The position numbers were made by a program, and so were the translations under genes. Of a stretch of 64,000 bases of DNA, positions 10,450-20,719 are shown piece after piece. Each line of letters begins with the position of its first letter. Position 1 is the first letter of the stretch. The notes below the pieces were generated by a model. The model was not told the DNA's origin. It did not search any database and saw nothing but the letters and a program-made list of their open reading frames with translations. Source of the DNA: Boswellia sacra (taxonomy: Eukaryota; Streptophyta; Magnoliopsida; Sapindales; Burseraceae); the NCBI GenBank assembly GCA_013180625.2, contig SNVD02013789.1, positions 21,073 to 85,072 on the forward strand, in the 5' to 3' direction.

Positions 10450-13400
10450 TAAAAAATAAGATTAGGGAATTCCATGGCCAGGGAACCAGAGAAGATGATG
10501 AAATGAGTTCACCGATCGTCTACTCCGTAATAAATCACATGCTGAGTCAATAGAGAAAATACCAGAGCTGTGGCCCTTCCAAACAATATGGTCAGGAATC
10601 CCCATCATAGGCCGAATGTTGACAGAGTCCCAAATCCGTCCAAGGACCAGCCCACCATCAGGAAAAGCCCAATCCCTATCCTAAATAATAGCTGCGACCT
10701 TGGCATCTGAGGGAAGACTTGTGGATGAAAGAGTCCTAAAAGAAAACAAGTCACAAAGATACCCCTGCGGCAACCAGTAATCCTACCAAAGTGAGGTATC
10801 ACGGCCATCTTCAATGCAAGAGACAAATTTACCCCTGCACCAATCCCGACTGTGCAAAATCTTCCTCCAAGACCAGAAGGCTCCAGAAGTAACCTGAACC
10901 TACCAAAATGAGCGGCCTCGAAGGAGCACCTTATGAACCCAAGAAGACTATGTGGAGGACTTGTCAAAAAGAAGTCTCCAAACATGCTTCAGAATAGCAG
11001 CATGATTCCACTCCTTCACTCGCTTAATTCCAATCCCCCCTCCTTCAACAGATAGCAAACCGAATCCCAAGCGACTTTGGCCCCAGAACGAGACAAAGAT
11101 GTCCCTTTCCAGAGGAAAGCAGCCAGAATACCCTCGATCTTCCGCACCACAGTTGTCAGTAATATGAACATGGAGGACTAATAGACCTGGATGGAAAAAA
11201 GGATTGACTTGATTAATTGAAGACGACCAGCATAAGTCAGCATAGCAGATGTCCATAACCTGACTCTCGACAAAATCCGTTCTATCAATGGAACATAATC
11301 TGAGAACCGTAATCTAGTATTGATGAGAGGCACCCGCAAATATGTAACTGGCAAACTCCCCACCTAAAAACCCAAGATGGCCTGCAATGTAGTTCGGTCC
11401 TTATCAGTTACTCCAGAAAAGAATACATGACTCTTGGCCGAATTTGTCACTAAACCAGAGAGCTCTACAAACTCTTGCAAAGCTGCACGAACCACCCTAA
11501 CAGAGCCCATGTTTGCCCTGCAAAAGACCATCAGATCATCTACAAAATAATGATGAGTGAGAGAGACCTGCTGACATCTCTAATCATATTAAAAATCAGG
11601 CCTCTGAGAAGCCTCTCGAAGAATACCACTCAAACCCTCCATGGCCAACACAAAAAGGTATGGTGACAATGGATCGCTCTGTCGAGCTCCCCTGGAGGTG
11701 GGAAAGAACCTATGAAGCTCTCCATTTAAAGCAACTGAGAAATGTGCAGAAGACATACACGTCTCAATCCATCGAACCATACACTCTAGAATTCCGATCG
11801 TTCATAACCCCAAAAGGATGAAATCCCAACTGACAGTATCAAAAGCTTTACGAATATCCACCTTTAAAGTACACCGGGGAGGCGAGCTCCCAAGATGGTA
11901 ATTATGCATGAGTTCTTGAGTTAATAGAATGGCATCAGAGATCCTCCGACTTGGGACAAAAGCAGATTGTGAACTCCCAGTTATATCAGGTAAGACTACT
12001 TTGAATCGATTCACAATCACTTTGGAAATGCACTTGTAAAGTATATTACAACAAGAGATTGGTCGAAAGTCACTCATAGTCCTCGGAGACTCAACTTTGG
12101 GGACCAAGGCAATCTTAGTGGCATTAACACACTTCGACATTTGGCAAGTTGTGAAGAAGTAGCGCACAGTAGCCGTAAACTCACAGTAATAATATCCCAA
12201 GCCCTTTTGAAGAATAAAGAATAATACCCATTCGATCATGGAGCTTTATCATCGGGAATCGAGAATAAAGCTGACATGATCTCATCATCAGTAATAAGGC
12301 ATCTCCTTAGAAACTCTTCCAGAGAAAAACCGAGAAGCATCTACAAGAGAAGGGTGAGCAGGAGCTGTAAGCAATTTCTGAAAATACCTCACAGCTAGAT
12401 GACCTAAGTCGCCTCGGTTTGTAACAATAGTACCATCCTCATCGTAAAGTTGATGAATCCGATTTCTGACCTGTCTATGGATCAGAGACTTGTGAAAGAA
12501 CTTGGTATTTTGATCCCCAGAGAGAGCCATTGGATCCGTGACCTCTACCGAAAGAAAGCCTATTCATCCCTACACAACTGGGAATACTGCTTAGCAAAAT
12601 CCCTCTCAGCCAAAATACACTATGGAGAATAAGGGTTCTTATCCAGAGCAGCCTGAGTTGCGGCCCACTGAGCTCTAACCTCAATGACCCTACTAGAGAT
12701 GTAACTAGAAGCCTTGGCATGCAAAGTCTTAAACTCTCGTTTCAACAAACCCAATTTTTGCGTGACTCGAAACATAGGATCCCCATCCACAGGCGTAGAC
12801 CTCACTCTCTGAACAATCTCCAAGAAGTCCTCTCGGTTAGCCCAAAGGTTCAAAAATTTAAAAGTACTAGAGGTCTACCTACGTTGATCTCCGAACTTGA
12901 TGACCATAGCACTGTGATCAGAAACATCCCGTGGAAGAATCTAAGAAGTTGTATTTGGCCAAGTTAAGAACCATTAAGCGTTGCCAAAACTCTAATCAAG
13001 AGTCCGAAGAATAATACCCTCTCCCTGTTGCCTATTATGTCAAGTATACCGGAGCCCAAAAGTTGGTACCCTAATCAAAGTTACATCCTGAACGCACTGA
13101 CCAAACTTATCCATATGACCATGCCAAGCCTGATCCCCTCCAACTCTATCCGACGAGCGTAAAATCGCATTGAAATCACCCAATGACAACCAAGGTAAGT
13201 CACCAAAACCCATGTACTAAGCTCTGATAAAGTCCCATAACTGTCGACGAACACCCGGATCATTAGAACCATAAACAAAGAGCAAACCAAAAGAAACCCC
13301 ATCTGATAATCTGGTAGCCCGATAAACAATCCACTGTGGAGAAAGCTACAAATCACTCAACTATACAAAGTAGGATCCCAACACACCAAAACTCTGCAAG

Positions 13401-13570
13401 CAATTGACGCAGTGGCATTGGATAAGAACTTCCAAGAAGGACAAATATCCAAAACAGCTGAAACAAGGTGTCGCTGATCAACCTTAGTCTCTAGGAGACC
13501 AATCAAACCTAAAGAATACTTAGAAATCCAGTTTCTAATTGCTCGCTGTGTAGAGAAGCCATTAAAGTTC
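10450..13570 (-). pseudogene. LINE A ORF2: endonuclease, reverse transcriptase, zf-RVT (broken)
   Basis: Read 13570 to 10450. The endonuclease fragment has NGFSTQRAIRNW, LGLIGLLETKV and PWLSLGDFNAI. RT follows with FRPISCCNILYKCISKVI, SAFVPSRRISDAILLTQE and LKVDIRKAFDTVSWDF. The catalytic box reads YFVDDLMVF near 11545, where plant LINEs usually have F/YADD. Then come the thumb (YLRVPLINTRLRFSDYVPLI) and the zf-RVT region to about 10460. The intact protein nicks DNA and primes reverse transcription of its own RNA. This copy has numerous stops and frame changes, and its 3' end including the tail is missing. The first endonuclease residues are replaced by ORF1 sequence. Confidence 0.87.
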
Positions 13571-14154
13571 TGGATCGGAGGGCGCTTTGCATCAAGAAGA
13601 ACACATACCATCGCATACTCCAATCTGGAAAGATCGGAAGTCGTCTTGTCACAAGAAATAGGTTGTCTAACCATGCTGGAGACAATGCTAAGACCTTTGG
13701 TTGTCCACAAAGGGAACGGCAGGCCATATAATCAGATCCAAACGGGAATATTCCTCAATTGATTTGTATTAAAATCTAAATGCGGGTTCTAAGGTTGTAA
13801 GACAATTGTTTTACCTCCGAACATCCAAGGACCGCGAGCAATGATGTTATGAACCTCTTCCTCCATTTGGAAGCCGAAGATGAGAAACCCCTTGTTTGTG
13901 GAACGGACGTCCTCCAAGCCGCTGGATTTCCATGCACGCATGGCCAACGAGCGAGCAGCATAAAAAGGCATCACATATCCCGGAAAGAAACCAACAAGAC
14001 ATCTATGCCATTCGGCCATATTTTCATCAACGATCTCATCTGGGATCTCAAGCATTGTACCCGATTTCTTGGGAGTAATCCCAAACAGTTTGCATCGACT
14101 ACTCGAATCAGTAATTTTAACTTTGTTGGCCCAATTAGCCTTATGCGGATCCAT
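13571..14154 (-). pseudogene. LINE A ORF1 front half (DUF4283-type nucleic-acid-binding protein)
   Basis: Starts at 14154 with MDPHKANWANKVKI; an in-frame upstream Met is at 14166. It continues with VLEIPDEI-type wording, GFFPGYVMPFYAARS, GPWMFGGKTIVLQPWNPHLD and IPVWIRLYGLPFPLWTTKGL, the pattern of plant LINE ORF1 (DUF4283). After SRLEYAMVCVLLDAKRPPIQ it jumps directly into ORF2 endonuclease sequence, so the CCHC zinc knuckle and C-terminal half are deleted. At least one frame change lies near 13770. ORF1 proteins coat the element RNA. This copy is non-functional. Confidence 0.82.
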
Positions 14155-14926
14155 TGACCAAACCACAAGGAATCAAGAAATCGACCAAGAGGCAAAGTTG
14201 CATGAAACAACCTGAAGAACAATCCGGGCAGGGCTGATGAACAGTGCCTCCGGTAGGATGAATAGTAACCACCGCGGTGAACAGTATTATCCGAATGAAG
14301 AAGCGACAATTTGAGGGGTTTGTGGTTGGAATCAGATGACGACCAAGAAGGAGAAGTTAGTCAGTGTTGTCCGATCTACTAGATGGTGACAAATGTGAGA
14401 TGCAACTCGCCATTTTTTGGTGAGAGGTGGCGGTGAATAGTCAATCCGAAACTTTGTGGCCTTGAACGGAGGTGATGCGACGCGAATCTGGTGGTGCTGA
14501 TGAAGGGAAACTTGTAGAACGTCGCCTGATCTACAAGAATTTGATGGAGGTGAGATGCCACTCGCCGGTGACAGCGGCAGGCGGCGGTGAATAGTGAAAA
14601 ATCCGAAACTTTGTGGCCTTGAACGGAGGTGTTGCGGTGCGAATTTGGTGGTGCTGATGAAGAAAAATTTGTAGATCGAGTTAAGACCAACACGATGATG
14701 GTCAAGGTGGTGTCCAACTCGCTCGCCGTCGATAATGAACAGTGAAATCCGAAACACTTTTTTGCAATTTTAACCGTTTTTCAGCAAGAAACTGAGGGCG
14801 GCCCAGAAGGAAAGTTGTCTTAAGATATCCTGATCTACAACATATGTAGATCTGAAAGGCTGATTCGCAAATCGGCCGGAGTGAACAGTAACTCCGGCGA
14901 CCCTAATTGAGAGAAAATTTTTTCTC
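14155..14926 (-). promoter_or_regulatory. LINE A 5' UTR with tandem ~156-bp monomers
   Basis: Units begin at about 14364, 14520 and 14676 (spacing 156 bp); the third is shortened. Each carries a gatctac block, a gagat..cactcgcc block, aatccgaaactttgtggcc and a gtgctgatgaag block. The same units recur in copies B (about 16630, 16786, 16942) and D. Repeated 5' monomers act as promoters in some animal L1s; that function is inference here. Confidence 0.65.
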
Positions 14927-15025
14927 CCCTAAACCCTACACCCTCCCCTAAACCTAAACCCTAAACCCTAAACCCTAAAGAAACCCTAAACCCTAAACCC
15001 TAAACCTAAACCCTAAACCCTAAAC
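14927..15025 (-). repeat. Interstitial telomere-type repeat (CCCTAAA)n between LINE A and LINE B
   Basis: About 100 bp of CCCTAAA units with a few variants (ccctaca, cctaaa) on the plus strand, i.e. TTTAGGG on the LINE sense strand. It lies exactly between the 5' end of A and the poly-A end of B, whose T run starts at 15026. Confidence 0.92.
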
Positions 15026-17190
15026 TTTTTTTTTTGAAAAGTTACTTAGTAATATAAATCCAAAAAAATTAAAATGTACAAAAATCCGAGGGGAATACCC
15101 CAAGAATTACAAGAATGACGTAAAGTCCAAACATACAATCCAACAAAAGATTATAAAATAAAGACCACAAGCGGCCTAAAACAAAGTAAACAGGCCACAA
15201 ACGGCCTTAACAACATAAATGATAAATGACCACAAACGGTCTAAATCATAAAAGTACAAGAGCTTCAGCCGTTCTTGTTTTTCTTCTTCTTACCCTTCTT
15301 TACCGGGGTAGCTGGGGTGTCCGTATGAGTATCATCAATCCTATCAGATTGATCCTCATCACTCAGCCTTTTCAAAGGCTCAAAACGGGAGAGAGAAGTC
15401 TCAAGAGGTTGTCTTGTGTTTATCCGCCCTGACGAAACAGATGCCTCGCGATTGGTTGAATAATGGATAGTACCCAAAAGCTTACCTTGGTCGGTCGCAA
15501 AAGGAGATAGAGAGTCAGAATCTGAAACTGACTCTGCGCTCAAAACTGTAGCAGCCTTAGGAGGCACAACTTGCACTAAAGAATCTGCTGGAATAGCAAC
15601 AGCTTTCGAACTCTCAGCGACATCAGTCGCAACCTTACCCGAATTCAATGGGGCACCATCAGAAGAGGTGTTATCAGAGATGCTAGCCTCAATCTTATCC
15701 TGAATTGATGTCTTTGCCGGTTCCGGACAATGGTGACCAAATTTGCAACATTTGGAGCAACGTTTTGGAATCCACTCATATTCGACTTCAATTTGGATGG
15801 GCTCAGGAGAGAGTTTGCACTTGAACTCAAAGTTCTAGATCGGAGTGCACTTTGCATCAAGAAGAACACATACCCTCGCATACTCCAATCTGGAAAGATC
15901 GAAAGTCGTCTTGTCACAAGAAATAGGTTGTCCAACCATACTGGAGACAATGCTAAGACCTTTGGTTGTCCACAAAGGGAACGGCAGGCCATATAATCGG
16001 ATCCAAACGGGAATATTCCTCAATTGATTTGTATTAAAATCTAAATGCGGGTTCCAAGGTTGTAAGACAATTGTTTTACCTCCGAACATCCAAGGACCGT
16101 GAGCAATGATGTTATGAACCTCTTCCTCCGTTTGGAAGCGGAAGATGAGAAACCCCTTGTTTGTGAAACGGACGTCCTCCAAGCCACTGGATTTCCATGC
16201 ACGCATGGCCAACGAGCGAGCGGCATGAAAAGGTATCACATATCCCGGAAAGAAACCAACAAGACATCTACTCCATTCGGCCACATTTTCATCGACGATC
16301 TCATCTGGGATCTCAAGCACTGTACCCGGTTTCTTGGGAGTAATCCCCAACAGTTTGCATCGACTACTCGAATCAATAATCTTAACTTTGTCGACCCAAT
16401 TAGCCTTATGCGGATTCATTGACCAAACCACAAGGAATCAGGAAATCGACCAAGAGGCAAAGTTGCATGAAACAACCTGAAGAACAATCTGGGCGGGGTT
16501 GATGAACAGTGTCTCCGGTAGGATGAATAGTAACCACCGCGGTAAACAGTATTATCCGAATGAAGAAGCGGCGATTTGAGGGGTTTGTGGTTGGAATCAG
16601 ATGACGACCAAGAAGGAGAAGTTGGTCAGTGTTGTCCGATCTACTAGATGGTGGCAAATGTGAGATGCAACTCGCCATTTTTCGGTGAGAGGTGGCGGTG
16701 AATAGTAAATTCGAAACTTTGTGGCCTTGAACGGAGGTGATGCGGCGCGAATCTGGTAGTGCTAATGAAGGAAAACTTGTAGAACGTTGCCTGATCTACA
16801 AGAATTTGATGGAGGTGAGATCCCACTCGCCGGTGACAGCGGCAGGCAGCGGTGAATAGTGAAAAATCCAAAACTTTGTGGCCTTGAACGGAGGTGTTGC
16901 GGCGCGAATCCGGCGTTGCTGATGAAGGAAAATTTGTAGATCGAGTTAAGACCAACACGATGATGGTAAAGGTGGTGTCCCACTCGCTCGCCGTCGGTAA
17001 TCAACAGTGAAATCTGAAACCCTTTTTTGCAATTTTAACCATTTTTCAGCAGGAAACTGAGGGCGGCCCAGAAGGAAAGTTGTCTCAAGATATCCTGATC
17101 TACAACATATGTAGATCTGAAAGGCTGATTCGCAAATCGGCCGGAGTGATCAGTAACTCCGGCGACCCTAGTTGAGAGAAAATTTTTTCT
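15026..17190 (-). mobile_element. LINE B: ORF1-only non-LTR element with poly-A
   Basis: A complete-looking ~2.2-kb unit. The minus strand reads: 5' end at 17190, monomeric 5' UTR, ORF1 (16431-15265), a 3' UTR with repeated ggccgtttgtggcc words, ttactaagtaacttttc and a poly-A (T run 15026-15035). There is no endonuclease or RT sequence between ORF1 and the tail. Both outer edges touch telomere-type repeats. Because copies C, D and E share the ORF1-3' UTR-tail structure, this looks like a non-autonomous family rather than a one-off deletion. Confidence 0.8.
15265..16431 (-). pseudogene. LINE B ORF1 (DUF4283 plus CCHC zinc knuckle), one in-frame stop
   Basis: About 388 codons starting MVWSMNPHKANW. 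The DUF4283-type region covers roughly residues 10-190 (FFPGYVIPFHAARSLAMRAW, GPWMFGGKTIVLQPWNP, VWIRLYGLPFPLWTTKGL). A TAG replaces a Gln/Lys-type codon after CTPI near 15836. Next comes the zinc knuckle CSKCCKFGHHC (about residues 225-235), then a Ser/Asp-rich tail (SVSDSDSLSP, RLSDEDQSDRIDD) ending in KKGKKKKNKNG and a stop at 15265. Apart from that stop the frame is open throughout, so the copy is young. Role by family: RNA-binding ORF1 protein of a LINE. No ORF2 follows; the 3' UTR starts directly. Confidence 0.82.
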
Positions 17191-17219
17191 CCCCTAAACC
17201 TAAACCCTAAACCCTAAAC
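17191..17219 (-). repeat. Interstitial telomere-type repeat between LINE B and LINE C
   Basis: About four CCCTAAA units, one of them missing a C. It sits exactly between the 5' end of B and the T run (poly-A complement, 17220-17226) of C, repeating the A/B junction structure. Confidence 0.9.
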
Positions 17220-18760
17220 TTTTTTTGGAAAAATTACTTAGTAATATAGATCCAAAAAATTATAATGTACAAAATCCGAGGGGCTTACCCCAAGAATTAC
17301 AACTAGGACGTAAAGTCCAACAAAAAGTTCAAGATAAAAAATAAAGGCCACAAGCGGCAAAAACAAAGTAAAGACCTCAAACGCCTTAACAACATGAAAT
17401 AAAGGCCACAGGCGGCCTGAACAGAGCAAGATTTTTAATGACCATAAATGGCCTAACAATAAATGGAAAACAAATAAAAATGATCACAATGTTCAAACAT
17501 AAAGAAATAAAAAAAACAAGTATGATTAAGTAAAGCCTTAACCCTACTTGTTCTTCTTCTTCTTGCCTTTCTTTATTGGAGTACTCGGGGTGTCCGAATG
17601 AGTATGATCAATCCTATCAGGTTGATCCTCATCACTTAACCTATTTAAAGGCTCAAAACGAGAAGGAGAAGACACAAGAGGTTGCCCTGTATTTATCCGC
17701 CCTGACGAAACAAATGCCTCACGATTTGTAGAACACTGGATAGAACCCAAAAGCCTACCTTGGTTAGTCGCAAATGGAGAAAAAGAGTCAGAATCTTAGA
17801 CTGATTCTGTACTCAAAACTGTGACAGCCTTAAAGGGCACATCATGCATTGCAGAATTTGTTGGAAGAGTAACAACTTTCAAACTCTCAGCTACCTTGAC
17901 CACTTCCTTACCCTTACGCAAAAGGGCGCTAATAGAGGTTTTTACCTCTTTCTTATTACCCTCATTCAAAGGGGGGTTAACAAAGGTATTTGCCTCTTTC
18001 TTATCCTTACCTAAAGTGTTTGCTGGATCCGAACATCGATGACCAAAGGAGCAGCATTCGAGGCAATACTTTGGAAGCCACTCATACTCAACTCGGATTT
18101 GGATAGTCTCGGAAGAGAGCTTACATCTGATCTCGAAGTTCTTTACTGAAAGGTATTCTGCATTCAGCCAAACACATACCCTCGCATACTCTAATCTGGA
18201 AAGATCAGAAGTCATCTTGTCGCAAGAGATAGGTTCTCCAACCATGCTAGAAACCATGGCAAGGCCTTTTGTTGTCCATAAAGAAAATGGTAGGCCAGGC
18301 AAACGGACCCAAACTGGGTACAATGCAGTATCAGTAAGATCAAGATTCAAATGCGGTTGCCATGGTTCTAAATAAATATATTTACCTCCAAATAACCAAG
18401 GACCGGGATCAATGATTGCATGAACCTCATCCTCAATTCAAAAACGGAAGACGAGATATCCATTAACTATGGAATGCACGTCTTGTAGACCGCTAGCTTT
18501 CCAAGCACGCATGGCCATAGAGCATGTAGCATGAAAGGGCATCGAAAATCCCGGAAAGAAGCCAAAAAGACATCTACACCATTCGGCCACATTCTCGTCA
18601 ATGATTTCATCCGGGATCTCAAGGACTATTCCCGATTTATCGGGGAAAACCGGATACAATTTGCAACGGGTACTCGAATCAGTGATCTTAATTTTGTCAG
18701 CCTAAGAACCAACAGTTCACTTGGGTGGATCCATCACCAGAATCACAAATCAACACAATA
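17220..18760 (-). mobile_element. LINE C: diverged ORF1-only element
   Basis: Starts at its 3' tail (T run 17220) next to telomeric repeats. The 3' UTR has the same ttacttagtaatata and repeated ggccacaagcggc words as B. The ORF1 belongs to another subfamily. The 5' UTR monomers of A and B are not present upstream of the start near 18734, so the 5' end is truncated or different. It meets copy D head-to-head at about 18760-18850. Confidence 0.72.
17544..18734 (-). pseudogene. LINE C ORF1 (DUF4283 plus zinc knuckle), several stops
   Basis: Starts MDPPK at 18734, with early stops. It continues ADKIKITDSSTRCKLYPVFP, IPDEIIDENVAEWCRCLFGF, GPWLFGGKYIYLEPWQPHL, VWVRLPGLPFSLWTTKGLAM and the zinc knuckle CLECCSFGHRC, then a tail with RLSDEDQPDRIDHTHSD and KKGKKKKNK before the stop at 17544. 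At least four internal stops are visible, near 18715, 18698, 18440 and 17800. Many substitutions relative to A/B show it is an older subfamily. No ORF2 follows. Confidence 0.8.
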
Positions 18761-18799
18761 AAAACCTCATAAAAAGAGATGGAAAACGAAAGCAAACCA

Positions 18800-20719
18800 G
18801 GCACCGAAGACGGGCTTGCAAAGTCATCGTCGCCTCTTTAGATTGATAATTCGAGAGGAATCAGGTTCGCACCGCAACACCTCCGTTCAAGGCCACAAAG
18901 TTTCGGATTGTCACTATTCATCGTCGCCTGCCGCCTGTAACCGACGAGTGGCATCTCACCTCTATCAAATTCTTGTAGATCGGGCGATGTTCTACAAGTT
19001 TTCCTTCATCACTGCCGTCTGTTTCGATTGGTAGCACCCCCGTTCGTGGCCTAAAAATTTCGGATTTACTATTCACCGCCGCCTCTCACCGTAAAACGGC
19101 GAGTTGCATCTCACCTTTGCCACCATCTAGTAGATCGGGCAACACTGACCAACTTTCCCTTCTTGGCCGTCATCTGATTCCAACCACAAACCCCTCAAAT
19201 CGTCGCTTCTTCAATTCGAATAATACTGTTTACCGCGGTGTTTACTATTAATTATACCGGACACACTGTTCATTAGCCCCGCCCAGCTTGTTCTTCAGGT
19301 TATTTCATGCAACTTTACCTCTTGGTCGATTTCCTGATTCCTTGTGGTTTGGTTTATGGATCCGTCTAAGGCTAATTGGGCCAACAAAGTTAAGATTACT
19401 GATTCGAGTAGTCGATGCAAACTGCTGCGAATTATTCCCAAGAAACCGGGTACAGTGCTTGAGATCCCAGATGAGATCGTCGATGAAAATATGGCCGGAA
19501 TGGCGTAGATGTCTTGATGGTTTCTTTCCGGGATATGTGATGCCTTTTCATACTGCTCGCTCGTTGGCCATGCGTGCATGGAAATCTAACGGCTTGGAGG
19601 ACGTCCGTTCCACAAACAAAGGGTTTCTCATCTTCCATTTCCAAACGGAGGAAGAGGTTCATAACATCATTGCTCGCGGTCCTTGGATGTTCGGAGGTAA
19701 AACAATTGTCTTACAACCTTGGAACCCGCATTTAGATTTTAATACAAATCAATTGAGATATATTCCTGTTTGGATCCGATTATATGGCCTGCCGTTCCTT
19801 TTGTGTACAACCAAAGGTCTTAGCGTTGTCTCCAGTTGGAGAACCTTTATATTGTGACAAGACAACTTCTGATCTTTCTAGATTGGGGTATGCGAGGGTA
19901 TGTGTTCTTCTCGATGCAAAACACCCTCTAATTCAGAACTTTGAGTTCATATGCAAGCTTTCTCTTGAGCCCATCCAAATTCAAGTTGAGTATGAGTGGG
20001 TTCCAAAACGTTACTTCAAATGTTGTAAGTTTGGACACCGTTGTTTGGAACCGACAAAGACTAGCAACCCTGATGGCACCTCTTCTGATGGTACCCCTTT
20101 GAATTCGGGTAAGGTTGTGACAAAGGTCGTTGAGAGTTCAAAACTTGTTGCTATTCCAGCAGATTCTCTAGTGCAAGTTATTCCTCCTAAGACGACTACA
20201 GCTTTGAACGCAAAGTCAGTCTCAGATTTTGACTCTTTATCTCCTTCTGCGACCGACCAGGGTAGGCTTTTAGGTACTATCCAGTGTTCTATTAATCGTG
20301 AGGCATCCGTTTCATCAGGGCGAATAAATACAGGACAACCTCCTGAGTCTTCTCCCTCTCGTTTTGAGCCTTTGAATAGGCTAAGTGATGAAGATCAATC
20401 TAATAGGATTGATCATGATCATTCGGACACCCCGGCTACCCCTGTACGAAAGGGTAAGAAGAAGAAAAACAAGAAGGGTTAAAGCTCTTGTATTTTTTTG
20501 ATTTAAATCGTTTGTGGTCATTTCTCATTTATGTTGTTAAGGCCGTTTGTGGCCTTTTTTTACTTTGTTTAGGCCGCTTGTGGCCTTTATTTTCTATCTT
20601 TTGTTGGATTGTTTGTTTGGATTTTATGCCCTATTTGTAATTCTTGGGTATGCCCCTCGAATTTTTGTATATTATAATTTTTTGGATCTATTTTACTAAG
20701 TAACTTTTCCAAAAAAAAA
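18800..20719 (+). mobile_element. LINE D: ORF1-only element in inverted orientation, with poly-A
   Basis: Plus-strand copy. The 5' UTR with monomer-like blocks (about 18866-19290) is followed by ORF1 (19356-20482). The 3' UTR repeats ggccgtttgtggcc/ggccgcttgtggcc and ends ttactaagtaacttttcc with poly-A at 20711-20719. Again there is no endonuclease or RT. Its orientation is opposite to A, B, C and E, and no telomeric repeat touches it. Confidence 0.8.
19356..20482 (+). pseudogene. LINE D ORF1 (DUF4283 plus zinc knuckle), two frameshifts
   Basis: Begins MDPSKANWANKVKI at 19356. One frame change occurs in DENMA(E)W near 19495 and another in the VSSMVGEP region near 19840. After these the frame is open to the stop at 20482. 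Domains are as in copy B: GPWMFGGKTIVLQPWNPHLD, the knuckle region FKCCKFGHRC, a Ser-rich tail and RKGKKKKNKKG at the C-terminus. It is close in sequence to B. Family role: RNA-binding ORF1. It is disabled by the frameshifts. Confidence 0.82.

Larger units (their letters stand above)
10450..14926 (-). mobile_element. LINE A: plant L1-type non-LTR retrotransposon, 3'-truncated and internally deleted
   Basis: On the minus strand the order is: a 5' UTR with ~156-bp monomers (14926-14155); the front half of ORF1 (DUF4283-type); a fusion to the ORF2 endonuclease; reverse transcriptase; and a zinc-binding (zf-RVT) region that stops at about 10450 without 3' UTR or poly-A. Many stops and frameshifts show it is dead. 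Its 5' end abuts a telomere-type repeat block at 14927. The same 5' sequence (ctccggcgaccctagttgag in copy B) starts B at the next telomeric block, which fixes the element's 5' end. Confidence 0.85.

Noticed and set aside
13849..14157. Plus-strand frames opposite LINE A ORF1 (also 16099-16422)
   Set aside because: Antisense shadows of the DUF4283 region.
14927..15025. A true chromosome end
   Set aside because: The telomere-type tract is short, degenerate and flanked by LINE sequence on both sides.
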